Part shown: in pieces, positions 8,213 through 16,453 of the stretch
Layout of the letters: each line of letters opens with the position of its first letter
Numbering within the stretch: position 1 is the stretch's first letter
NCBI RefSeq assembly: GCF_016918565.1
Contig: NZ_JAFFQD010000037.1
Coordinates: forward strand, 1 to 53,703
DNA: 53,703 bases
Source: Desulfogranum marinum
GTDB taxonomy: Bacteria > Desulfobacterota > Desulfobulbia > Desulfobulbales > Desulfobulbaceae
Direction of reading: 5' to 3'
Notes under the pieces: generated by a model
The model's database searches: none
The model's input: the letters and a program-made list of their open reading frames with translations, nothing else
Told to the model about the DNA's origin: nothing
Translations under genes and position numbers: made by a program

Positions 8213-8716
8213 TGTTGAATAAGTGTATGGTGTGAATAGGAGGAACTGCGGCCTCGGAGTATAGAGGAATAAACAGCAATCGATATACCCGCATAGGTCG
8301 TTATGCGTCAACTGCTTTTTGCGTCATCGCTCAAGTTGATAGACGTGTAAAAGCTCCCCCTGTGTGAGGGCGGATAGGAGTAGCGTATATCCACCATTAC
8401 CAGGTTTTGAATACACAGTGAGTGTGCTTTTTTTAATTACCCTGCACGCTGGACGGATTAAAACTGAAAAGAGTAAAGGTGAACTGTTTGCGTATTACAA
8501 ATGGTGTAAAAACAATACCACGCTGGTAAATGTTGGGTGGCAATGATCTCTAAGCTGCATTATATGTTGTTAGCAATAAAAGAAAACAGCGAGAGAAGAA
8601 CTCGCTGGTCACTGTTTTAGCGTGGTATCCGGTTTTTCCGCGGTGATTGAAGGTTGTGCCGATTACCGGGGCAGGGGGAGACTCGCTTTTTATAAATATC
8701 CTTATGGGTCGTCTTT
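8213..8716. other. intergenic region with one hairpin, no supported gene
   Basis: About 500 bp between the leftward membrane protein and the rightward pentapeptide gene. A stable hairpin lies at 8587-8607 (CAGCGAG...CTCGCTG, loop AGAAGAA), flanked by AAAACAG and CTGTTTT that could extend it. A 60-codon reading frame at 8364-8546 has no ribosome-binding site or recognisable sequence. Confidence 0.4.
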
Positions 8717-10414
8717 ATGAAACTTTTTTTAACGTCTGTTTCTTGCTTGGCGGTTAGCTGCTGCGTAGTGCTGTCAAGTGCTGCCTCGCCCCTTGGTTCT
8801 CCTCGTCCGGAAGCCCAGGCGAATTTTCAACAATTGCTCAAAACAAAAAGTTGTCCAGGCTGTGATCTCGCCGGTGCAACAATGATTCGTTTGGACCTGC
8901 ATGGAGCAAATCTCGAGGGCGCCAATCTTGCCGGAGCTAAATTGTTTCTCGCGGATCTGTCCGGTGCAAATTTGAAAAATGCGAATTTGCAGGGCGCATC
9001 TCTTGGCGGGGCTGATTTGGCCGATGCCGATCTTCGAGGTGCCAATTTGACTGGCGCTGTTCTCGAAGGTGCCTTTCTTGAGACAGCAAAAATTAACGGC
9101 GACTTTATCACTCGGCCGCCTGTTGAGGAGGAAGCATTTTCAGGCTCAGGGGAAAAGGTATATGTGCCGACAGAAGATCAGTCTAAACAGGTGCCTTATA
9201 CTCATGATGTGGCAGTCGGAGAAAGGCAGGATTTAGAGTCACCTCCTCCTGTTATTCAAAATGAGGATCCAGCGGTTAGCGAACAAACTGTGACGTCCAG
9301 CACGTCAACTCCTTCTTCTCAACCGATACAACGTTCCGAACCGTCTGTTACGCCAAAGGTCACATCCAAAAAGATGGTACCTATGGCTGAGGCAGTGGTT
9401 TCAGAGTCGGAAATTCAGTCAGTGGAAAGTGTTCCGCCTGTACAGGAACTGTCTGAGCAGAGCAAGAAAGTGGAATCGCCAAAAGAGTTACCGGTCATTG
9501 AGCCGGTGGCCGAAAGAGACGTGATTGAAAAACAGGCGGTGAAGCCATTAGAGGCGACAACTGTAGCCCAAGTAGAAAAAGAGAGTGTCGCTGACCAGGC
9601 CGATAATGCGTCGCTCCCACAAACCGTCAATGATTTTGCGGACAAAATTGAGGAAGCAGATGTCCGCGAGGGAGATATACAGGTAGATAAGCCCTCTGCA
9701 GTTGGAGAGGATATCGTGACAGGGTCGATAGCCGGTGCAGGGACACTCCAAGCTGTTGCAGTGCCAGAGGGTGCCCCGCCGGTAAAGCCTTCCGGAGAGC
9801 TTGACGGCAGCATACCCAAGGAAGCATCATTGGCTGAGGTCGCGACAGCATCTGCTCAAAAAACAGAAATCGCCCCTCCTGCTCTTCCGCAAGATGAACC
9901 TGTGTCCGTCAAGGAAGTCGTAACCGCGCAAAAGCCGGAGGAAGAGGTGGAGGCGGATCAGAATGTTTCGTCTATGATTGCCCAAATTGAAGATAATGCC
10001 CAGCAACAGACTGAAGCAATTACATCGCCAATGTACACTGTTGAAACGCCTGAGCAGGCCGTTGCCAGGCAGGAACTCATCCTTGAAAAACTGTTCGATA
10101 ACCAGCGCTGCGTTGGTTGTGATTTGTCAGGGATGGACCTTGCCGGAGAAAATTTTAAAAAGATTGATCTTGAGCGGGTCAACTTTGAAGAGTGTAATTT
10201 ACAAGGGGCTGATTTTGAAGAAGCTAATTTAAAGGGAGCTAATTTTCGCGGTGCTGATTTGCAAAACGCCGATTTTAGTGAAGCCGATATCTACCGTGCC
10301 GATTTTACCAACGCCAACTTAACCGGCGCACGCTTTGATCAGACACTCATGGATTCTGCAGATTTCACAGGAGCCAAGGGACTGGTGCTCGGAGATGAGA
10401 ATACGGTAGAATGA
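8717..10414 (+). CDS. exported pentapeptide-repeat protein with repeat blocks at both ends
   Basis: 565 residues. A Sec signal peptide (residues 1-~22, hydrophobic then SAASP) is followed by a first run of A(D/N)LxG pentapeptide repeats (~48-125). A long acidic, Val/Pro/Glu/Ser-rich and probably disordered linker covers ~130-455, and a second pentapeptide block covers ~470-555. Each block starts with a matching motif: an amphipathic helix, then KSCPGCDL or QRCVGCDL, a CxxC just before the beta-helix. Pentapeptide repeats fold as a right-handed quadrilateral beta-helix. The two ends look like copies of one module. It is likely periplasmic or surface-exposed; its role is unknown. It stands alone before rpsT. 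Confidence 0.85.
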   Translation: MKLFLTSVSCLAVSCCVVLSSAASPLGSPRPEAQANFQQLLKTKSCPGCDLAGATMIRLDLHGANLEGANLAGAKLFLADLSGANLKNANLQGASLGGADLADADLRGANLTGAVLEGAFLETAKINGDFITRPPVEEEAFSGSGEKVYVPTEDQSKQVPYTHDVAVGERQDLESPPPVIQNEDPAVSEQTVTSSTSTPSSQPIQRSEPSVTPKVTSKKMVPMAEAVVSESEIQSVESVPPVQELSEQSKKVESPKELPVIEPVAERDVIEKQAVKPLEATTVAQVEKESVADQADNASLPQTVNDFADKIEEADVREGDIQVDKPSAVGEDIVTGSIAGAGTLQAVAVPEGAPPVKPSGELDGSIPKEASLAEVATASAQKTEIAPPALPQDEPVSVKEVVTAQKPEEEVEADQNVSSMIAQIEDNAQQQTEAITSPMYTVETPEQAVARQELILEKLFDNQRCVGCDLSGMDLAGENFKKIDLERVNFEECNLQGADFEEANLKGANFRGADLQNADFSEADIYRADFTNANLTGARFDQTLMDSADFTGAKGLVLGDENTVE

Positions 10415-10443
10415 GACAAATCGTATTATCCCCTCTATTATTC

Positions 10444-10472
10444 TTGACAAAGAGCACGTGATTCGTTAAAAA
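10444..10472 (+). promoter_or_regulatory. sigma-70 type promoter for rpsT
   Basis: A perfect -35 TTGACA (10444-10449), a 17-bp spacer and a -10 TAAAAA (10467-10472) stand about 60 bp before the rpsT start codon. Confidence 0.55.
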
Positions 10473-10533
10473 GCGTGGTTTAAATTTAATTATTTCATCT
10501 GAGATGTACACTATAAAGAGTTAGGAGTAATTC

Positions 10534-10806
10534 ATGGCCAATCATAAGTCCGCCCTCAAGAGAGACCGTCAGTCAAAAGTTCGTCGTCTGCGTAACCGCA
10601 TGAACAAATCTACAATGAAAACTGCTATTCGCAAGGTAGAGGAAGCTCTTGTTGCCGGATCAGAAGAACAAGCCAAGGAAGCTCTGCAGGTTGCCATTCC
10701 GGTAATCCAGAAAACAGCGGCCAAAGGTACTATTCACAAAAACAATGCATCGAGAAAGGTTTCTCGTCTTACTAGACGAGTAAACAAAATGCAGCCACTT
10801 GGATAA
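10534..10806 (+). CDS. rpsT: 30S ribosomal protein S20
   Basis: 90 residues, normal length for S20, which binds 16S rRNA early in small-subunit assembly. The sequence starts MANHKSALKRDRQS, is very Lys/Arg-rich, and carries the characteristic GTIHKNNASRKVSRL segment near the C terminus. A GGAG-type site (TTAGGAG) stands 7 nt before the ATG. It forms a single-gene transcript with its own promoter at 10444 and terminator at 10849. Confidence 0.97.
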   Translation: MANHKSALKRDRQSKVRRLRNRMNKSTMKTAIRKVEEALVAGSEEQAKEALQVAIPVIQKTAAKGTIHKNNASRKVSRLTRRVNKMQPLG

Positions 10807-10848
10807 GGTGGAAACTGTAAAACCCTCTGCATAGTTTTGAGATGATTT

Positions 10849-10887
10849 AAAGCCATGGAAGCAGTTTGCTTCCATGGCTTTTTTTGT
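10849..10887 (+). terminator. Rho-independent terminator after rpsT
   Basis: A perfect 14-bp stem (AAAGCCATGGAAGC with GCTTCCATGGCTTT) with a 5-nt loop ends in a run of T. Confidence 0.92.
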
Positions 10888-10901
10888 TGTATGCACTGTT
10901 C

Positions 10902-10928
10902 TTTACCGTCGGTTATACATTGTATAAT
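10902..10928 (+). promoter_or_regulatory. possible trp operon promoter/operator
   Basis: A -10 box TATAAT (10923-10928) is preceded at 15 bp by TTTACC. The -10 overlaps an inverted repeat TTATAC-ATT-GTATAA (10913-10927), which could be a repressor site. The sequence does not resemble the E. coli TrpR operator, and I see no leader peptide with Trp codons. Confidence 0.35.
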
Positions 10929-10996
10929 TGGTGGTAGTTGCCTGCTCAATAAAGAACTGTTGTTTCCTTTTTTAGAAATCACGAGATACCTGTATC

Positions 10997-12484
10997 ATGT
11001 ATTTTCCAGAGCAAAAAGATTTTGTTCGCTTGATGGGGCAAGCCGGGCTTGTACCTGTATATAAAACCATTGTTGCCGACCTTGATACTCCTTTGACCAT
11101 TTTTGCCAAAGTAGCCGGTAAAGATGAACATGCCTTTCTTTTTGAGTCGATGGAAGGAGGGGAAAAGTGGGGACGGTTTTCTTTTATAGGCATGGATCCG
11201 TTGGTGACCTTTGAAAGCCTTCGCGATTCAGTGAGCTATATCTATCCGGATAGCGCTGAGAAAAACAGCGTTAAAAAAGGGGTGAACCCACTTGACGAAC
11301 TGCGGCAGTTAATTGGTTCTTTTGACGTGGTTGATGCTCCAGGACTTCCAAAGTTTTACGGTGGCGCGGTAGGTTTTCTTGGGTATGATATGGTTCGATT
11401 TGTGGAAGACATCCCGGATTGTCACCCGCCCTCAAACGTCCCAGACAGTTCGTTCCAGATACCTGGTATGGTGCTTATCCATGATGCTGTACAGCAAACC
11501 CTGACCATTGTGTGTAACTTGTGGAAGGGGAACGGGAAAACAGCAGAAGAGTTGTATCAGGATGGTTGTCGGCGAATCGATCAGATTATTAAAAAGATCA
11601 AAAATCCTGTGCCGGTTGATGTGGTTGACCAGAAGCAGCCGGTTGAGCCACATACGTTTGTCTCCAACATGGATGCTGTCACTTTCGGTGGTATGGTCGA
11701 GCAGGCCAAGGAATATATTCTTGCCGGTGACATTATTCAGGTTGTTTTGTCACAGCGATTTCATGCGCAGTCCAGCCTGAATCCATTTAATCTCTATCGA
11801 GCCTTACGCCATATCAACCCCAGTCCCTACCTCTTTTATTTACGAACCGGCAATATGGTGCTCATCGGATCTTCTCCGGAGATTCTTGTTCGTCTCGAAA
11901 ATGATGATATAGAATTACGACCCATTGCAGGGACCAGGAAGCGAGGGGCAACCAAAGAGGAAGACCTGGCGCTGGAAAGAGAACTGCTTGCTGATCCCAA
12001 AGAGTGTGCCGAGCACCTCATGCTGGTTGATCTCGGCCGTAATGATGTCGGACGAGTGGCTGAATATGGGTCTGTGTCGGTCAAGGATTTGCTGGTTGTC
12101 GAGCGATACAGTCATGTGATGCATATTGTTTCCGGTGTGCACGGCAAACTTGCCCAAGGAAAAGACCAGTTTGATGTGCTTAAAGCCTGTTTTCCTGCCG
12201 GGACGGTGAGCGGTGCACCCAAGATAAGGGCAATGGAGATTATTGATGAGCTGGAAACCGAGCGCAGAGGTCCTTATGCGGGCGCTGTCGGTTATTTCGG
12301 TTTTTCCGGCAATATGGATTTTTGTATAACCATTCGCACCTTTGTTTTTCGAGATGATAATCTATGGATTCAGGCAGGTGCCGGTATTGTAGCTGATTCC
12401 GACCCGGTCAAGGAACATGAGGAAACCATTAACAAGTCCATGGGGCTGCGTCGGGCAGTAGAACTGGCTGAAAAGGGATTTTAA
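10997..12484 (+). CDS. trpE: anthranilate synthase component I
   Basis: 495 residues. Converts chorismate to anthranilate with ammonia supplied by TrpG, the first committed step to tryptophan. The chorismate-binding domain motifs are clear: RPIAGTRKRG, DLGRNDVGRV, VMHIVSGVHG and PAGTVSGAPKIRAMEI. An FLFESMEGG segment near residue 50 corresponds to the LLES-type region of the Trp feedback site, so allosteric inhibition is likely retained. It is the first of five rightward trp genes; the stop lies 2 bp before the trpG start. Confidence 0.97.
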   Translation: MYFPEQKDFVRLMGQAGLVPVYKTIVADLDTPLTIFAKVAGKDEHAFLFESMEGGEKWGRFSFIGMDPLVTFESLRDSVSYIYPDSAEKNSVKKGVNPLDELRQLIGSFDVVDAPGLPKFYGGAVGFLGYDMVRFVEDIPDCHPPSNVPDSSFQIPGMVLIHDAVQQTLTIVCNLWKGNGKTAEELYQDGCRRIDQIIKKIKNPVPVDVVDQKQPVEPHTFVSNMDAVTFGGMVEQAKEYILAGDIIQVVLSQRFHAQSSLNPFNLYRALRHINPSPYLFYLRTGNMVLIGSSPEILVRLENDDIELRPIAGTRKRGATKEEDLALERELLADPKECAEHLMLVDLGRNDVGRVAEYGSVSVKDLLVVERYSHVMHIVSGVHGKLAQGKDQFDVLKACFPAGTVSGAPKIRAMEIIDELETERRGPYAGAVGYFGFSGNMDFCITIRTFVFRDDNLWIQAGAGIVADSDPVKEHEETINKSMGLRRAVELAEKGF

Positions 12485-12486
12485 CC

Positions 12487-13101
12487 GTGATTGTTATAAT
12501 TGATAACTACGATTCTTTTACCTATAATATCGTTCAAACCTTGACGACCGCTCCGCCGGATGCATCTGTATCATGGCAGGCTCCGGAAATAAAAGTCTTT
12601 CGTAACGATAAGATCAGTGTCGACGAGATCAAAGCGCTGCAGCCCGAGCGCTTACTGGTCTCACCCGGCCCTAAAAATCCTAAGCAAGCTGGTATCTCCA
12701 TGGAAGCTATCAAGGCCTTCTGCGGCAGGATACCCATCCTTGGCGTTTGTCTTGGGCACCAGTCTATTGGAGAGGCATTTGGCGGACAGGTGGTGCGTGC
12801 CCAGCGGCTGATGCATGGCAAAACAAGCCCTATGCATCACGATAATCGTGGAGTATTTACCGGGCTGGAAAATCCTTTTCAGGGCATGCGGTATCATTCC
12901 CTGATTGTTGACGAGCAAAGCCTGCCTGATTGCCTTATGGCTACCGCCCATAGCGATCAGGGAGAACTCATGGGCATCCGGCACAGAGAATTTGCCATCG
13001 AAGGGGTACAGTTTCATCCCGAATCCATAATGACTGGAGGGCAGGGGTTGCAGCTACTGCATACCTTTTTACGTCCAGACTATGAACAATTACTCAGGTA
13101 G
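12487..13101 (+). CDS. trpG: anthranilate synthase component II (glutamine amidotransferase)
   Basis: 204 residues with a GTG start. Class I glutaminase that feeds ammonia to TrpE. It has the N-terminal IDNYDSFTYN motif, the oxyanion strand VSPGPKNP, the catalytic Cys in GVCLGHQSIGEAFGG, and the His/Glu pair in VQFHPESI. It stands alone, not fused to trpD as in some bacteria. Two bp separate it from trpE, consistent with coupled translation. Confidence 0.96.
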   Translation: MIVIIDNYDSFTYNIVQTLTTAPPDASVSWQAPEIKVFRNDKISVDEIKALQPERLLVSPGPKNPKQAGISMEAIKAFCGRIPILGVCLGHQSIGEAFGGQVVRAQRLMHGKTSPMHHDNRGVFTGLENPFQGMRYHSLIVDEQSLPDCLMATAHSDQGELMGIRHREFAIEGVQFHPESIMTGGQGLQLLHTFLRPDYEQLLR

Positions 13102-13139
13102 ATTAGGCGCATTCCAACAAAGTAACTAATGGTCAAGCT

Positions 13140-14168
13140 ATGATAAAAAAGGCTATCAGCAAAATTGTTGATAAAATTGATCTCTCCGAACAGGAGATGA
13201 TCATGGTTATGGAAGAAATTATGGGCGGAGAAGCAACTGAGGCCCAGATTGGCAGCTTTATCACCGCCCTGCGGATGAAAGGCGAAACCATTGACGAAAT
13301 AGTCGGTGCTGTCAAGGTTATGCGCGATAAGGCAACTTTTGTTGATACCGGCGTGGATACCAGCTCCGGCAATCTGTTGATGGATATTGTGGGAACCGGC
13401 GGAGACGGTTCAGGGAGTTTTAATGTTTCCACCACCACCAGCTTTGTGGTTGCTGCGGCAGGCATACCTGTTGCCAAGCATGGAAACAGAGCGGTGTCGT
13501 CAAGCTGTGGCAGTGCCGATGTGCTTGAGGCCCTTGGCGTCGATCTGTCCATGAGCCCGGAAGCGGTTGGCCGATGTGTGAGTTCTGTTGGCATCGGGTT
13601 TCTTTTTGCTCCCATGCTCCATCGCGCAATGAAGTATGCCATTAACCCTCGCCGGGAGATAGGCATCCGGACCATTTTTAATATTTTAGGACCACTTACC
13701 AATCCTGCCGGGGCAAATGTGCAGCTCACCGGTGTTTTTGCCAAAGAACTGACCTCGATACTTGCCGAAGTACTTGTTCGACTGGGGATGCAGCGTACCT
13801 TGGTAGTGTGGGGCGAAGGCAATATAGACGAATTGACCATCAGCGGGACTTCATATATTGCCGACGGGCATGGTGGGGGTGTTGCAACAATGGCTGTAAC
13901 CCCTGAACAATTCGGTCTCAAAAGGGCCGAAATGGATGCCGTGCGAGGCGGCAGCACTGCAGAAGAATCTGCAGAGCAGGTTCGTTCTGTCCTCAAAGGC
14001 ACTGCCGGGCCAAAGCTCGATATGGTTTTGCTCAACGCTGGAGCAGCGCTTATGGCTGCAGGCCAAGTGGACAATATGCAGCAGGGCGTTGACAGAGCTA
14101 GAGATATCATTTTGTCAGGCGCTGCCCTTAAAAAACTCGATCAACTGGTTGCCTTTTGCGACCATTAA
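13140..14168 (+). CDS. trpD: anthranilate phosphoribosyltransferase
   Basis: 342 residues. Transfers phosphoribose from PRPP to anthranilate. The family motifs are present: GTGGDGSGSFNVST (PRPP/Mg binding), KHGNRAVSSSCGSADVLEALG, and NPAGANVQL. The N-terminal helical domain and phosphoribosyl-binding domain are full length. It follows trpG by 38 bp in the same direction. Confidence 0.97.
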   Translation: MIKKAISKIVDKIDLSEQEMIMVMEEIMGGEATEAQIGSFITALRMKGETIDEIVGAVKVMRDKATFVDTGVDTSSGNLLMDIVGTGGDGSGSFNVSTTTSFVVAAAGIPVAKHGNRAVSSSCGSADVLEALGVDLSMSPEAVGRCVSSVGIGFLFAPMLHRAMKYAINPRREIGIRTIFNILGPLTNPAGANVQLTGVFAKELTSILAEVLVRLGMQRTLVVWGEGNIDELTISGTSYIADGHGGGVATMAVTPEQFGLKRAEMDAVRGGSTAEESAEQVRSVLKGTAGPKLDMVLLNAGAALMAAGQVDNMQQGVDRARDIILSGAALKKLDQLVAFCDH

Positions 14169-14183
14169 TACTATTCGTTAATC

Positions 14184-14948
14184 ATGATACTTGACACAAT
14201 TGTTGCTAGAAAAAAGGAAGAAGTAGCAGAGTTGTACCGAAAAGGAGTGATGTCACCTCCTGAAGATCTTGATCCACCACGTGGTTTTATCGATGCTCTT
14301 CAAAATGCCTCCGGTGTGGCAATTATTGCCGAGGCCAAAAAGGCCTCCCCTTCCAAGGGGGTTATCCAGCCTGTTTTCGACCCCATGGCCATTGCTACCC
14401 ACTATCAAGCCAATGGCGCGCACGCAATATCAGTATTAACCGACGTGGACTTTTTTCAGGGCGCACTGGCCTATATTCCTTTGGTGCGCAATGTGGTTGA
14501 TCTGCCTGTGCTGCGTAAGGATTTTATCATAGATCCCATGCAGATTAGCGAGGCACGCATGGTCGGAGCCGATGCAATCCTTTTGATTGCAGCGATCCTG
14601 GAAACAGAACAGCTGCGCGAGTACCGGTTGATTGCGGAAGGTTTCAATATGGATGTACTGGTCGAAGTGCATGATGAAAAAGAACTGGAATCTGCGCTTG
14701 CTGCAGAGAGTAAATTGATCGGCATTAATAATCGCAACCTTAATGATTTTTCCGTAAATCTTGATACCACCTTTCGGCTGCTGGAGTTGATTCCGGATTC
14801 TATCCCGGTGGTCAGTGAATCCGGAATTGCCACTGTTGAAGATATGCGGCGTTTAAAAGAACATGGCGTGACAGCAGCGCTCATCGGCGAGAGTCTTATG
14901 CGTAGTGGAACAGATGGGAGCCTGCTCAAGGAGCTTGCATCACTATGA
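14184..14948 (+). CDS. trpC: indole-3-glycerol-phosphate synthase
   Basis: 254 residues, monofunctional TIM barrel. Closes the indole ring from CdRP with loss of CO2 and water. Diagnostic segments are IIAEAKKASPSKG, VLRKDFIID, IGINNRNL and VSESGI. It is separate from trpF, whose ATG overlaps the trpC stop by 4 bp, so the two are probably translationally coupled. Confidence 0.97.
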   Translation: MILDTIVARKKEEVAELYRKGVMSPPEDLDPPRGFIDALQNASGVAIIAEAKKASPSKGVIQPVFDPMAIATHYQANGAHAISVLTDVDFFQGALAYIPLVRNVVDLPVLRKDFIIDPMQISEARMVGADAILLIAAILETEQLREYRLIAEGFNMDVLVEVHDEKELESALAAESKLIGINNRNLNDFSVNLDTTFRLLELIPDSIPVVSESGIATVEDMRRLKEHGVTAALIGESLMRSGTDGSLLKELASL

Positions 14949-15619
14949 TACATCAGCAAAGATTCAGGATTAAAATATGTGGTACCACCAGGTATGACGA
15001 TGCTGTTACAGCCGTGCAGGCAGGCGTTGATGCTTTGGGCTTTATCTTTTTTGAGTCCAGCCCGCGGCATATAGATCCGGAAGAGGCAAAATTAATCATA
15101 GAACAGCTTCCCCCTTTTGTTGATATAGTAGGGGTTTTTGTTGATAAAAAAAGAAAGGAAGTCGAGGAGATTATCGATTACTGCCGTCTTGATTACGTGC
15201 AACTCCATGGAACTGAGTCCCCAAAATATTGCGAACGGTTGACCAGGATAGCTGCCCCGTGTGAGGTGATCAAGGCTTTTCGAGTAGGCCCGCAATTAAC
15301 GGCAGAAAGAATTGAACCCTATAAGCCCCATGTAAAAGGTTTTCTGCTGGATACCTATAACAAAAATGCTGTGGGGGGAACTGGCGAAGTTTTTGACTGG
15401 TCGATGATTGACAAGCTGTACCTGCAAAAGCCCTATCTCCTGGCAGGCGGTCTTGATGTTGATAATATTACCCAGGCCCTGGAGAGTGTCTGCCCTTACG
15501 GGATAGACGCTAATTCGGGCCTTGAAAAAGAGCCCGGCAGAAAAGATCATAATCTTGTCAGAGCCTTTGTGAGAAAGGTTCGAAATTATGAATACTCGCT
15601 TTTCGCCAACACGGTATAA
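14945..15619 (+). CDS. trpF: phosphoribosylanthranilate isomerase
   Basis: 224 residues, TIM barrel. Performs the Amadori rearrangement of phosphoribosylanthranilate to CdRP. Motifs: RIKICGTTRYDDA with the catalytic Cys, YVQLHGTE, LLDTYNKNAVGGTGEVFDW with the catalytic Asp, LAGGLDVDN and DANSGLEKEPGRKD. The operon stops here: trpB and trpA are not downstream, and rlpA runs convergently 10 bp beyond the stop. Confidence 0.96.
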   Translation: MIHQQRFRIKICGTTRYDDAVTAVQAGVDALGFIFFESSPRHIDPEEAKLIIEQLPPFVDIVGVFVDKKRKEVEEIIDYCRLDYVQLHGTESPKYCERLTRIAAPCEVIKAFRVGPQLTAERIEPYKPHVKGFLLDTYNKNAVGGTGEVFDWSMIDKLYLQKPYLLAGGLDVDNITQALESVCPYGIDANSGLEKEPGRKDHNLVRAFVRKVRNYEYSLFANTV

Positions 15620-15629
15620 GGTGTTTTCA

Positions 15630-16448
15630 TTAACGGGCAAGCACTAACGCATCCGGAAATCCGTTTTGTTCCAAATGTTTTTCATACACCTTAACCTTTG
15701 CAAGTGAAGTTCCGGCAAAGACCATAACTCGGTAGAGTTGCATTCCCGCTGCCGGGTATTGCTGTATGGTCACATTGCGCCCTTTAAGGGCAAAATTCTT
15801 GGCCAGCTTTCTTGCGTTTTCCAGCTCTATAAAAGCGCCCACCTGTACGTAAAAATTACCCTGGTCGAACTTGTTGGCAACAAGAGGCTGCAGCTCTCTT
15901 TTGCTTTGCTCATCCTGATGCTGCGGCTGCGCTGGTTGTGGCTGCTCATCACTAAGAGCGACTATTCTTACCCTTGCCGTGCCGTTTTTTATCATCCCCA
16001 GTGACTCGGCACCTGTATAAGTAAGGTCGATAATTCTGTTTTTGACAAAAGGGCCTCTGTCGTTTACCCGAGCGACAATTTGCTTATTGTTTTCAAGGTT
16101 GGTTACCAGGAGCATGGTTCCCATGGGCAGGGTCTTGTGGGCGGCTGTCTCGGCATACATGTCGTAGGTCTCACCGTTGGCTGTCTTCCGGCCATGGAAC
16201 TTCTTTCCATACCAGGAGGCTTTTCCCTGTTCACTATATCCTTCAGCAGAAGGAATGGGGTAATACCTGATGCCGTTTATGACGTAGGGTCGCTGGGTAG
16301 GCTTGCTATACGTTTTTTTGTTTTCCTGTTTATGCCCTTGCTTTTGCGGGGAATAGGTTGGTGTCTTAGAGCTGCAGCCAAAGGTGAGCACACCAAGAAA
16401 AAGACAGACTGCAAAAGAAAAGGTATATGAAAATTCGGTACGTTTCAT
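15630..16448 (-). CDS. rlpA: RlpA-like septal lipoprotein (DPBB plus SPOR domain)
   Basis: 272 residues. A lipoprotein signal ends at the lipobox LTFGC. A double-psi beta-barrel domain (~75-165) contains GKASWYGKKFHGRKTANGE, LPMGT and VNDRGPF, the lytic-transglycosylase-like fold of RlpA. A C-terminal SPOR domain (~195-272; FYVQVGAF, YRVMVF) should bind denuded glycan at the septum. It probably trims peptidoglycan during division or daughter separation. It lies 5 bp after the nine-haem cytochrome gene, so both are likely on one transcript. Confidence 0.93.
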   Translation of the reverse strand: MKRTEFSYTFSFAVCLFLGVLTFGCSSKTPTYSPQKQGHKQENKKTYSKPTQRPYVINGIRYYPIPSAEGYSEQGKASWYGKKFHGRKTANGETYDMYAETAAHKTLPMGTMLLVTNLENNKQIVARVNDRGPFVKNRIIDLTYTGAESLGMIKNGTARVRIVALSDEQPQPAQPQHQDEQSKRELQPLVANKFDQGNFYVQVGAFIELENARKLAKNFALKGRNVTIQQYPAAGMQLYRVMVFAGTSLAKVKVYEKHLEQNGFPDALVLAR

Positions 16449-16453
16449 TGTGT

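Noticed and set aside
8364-8546. 60-codon frame upstream of the pentapeptide gene
   Set aside because: No ribosome-binding site or recognisable sequence.
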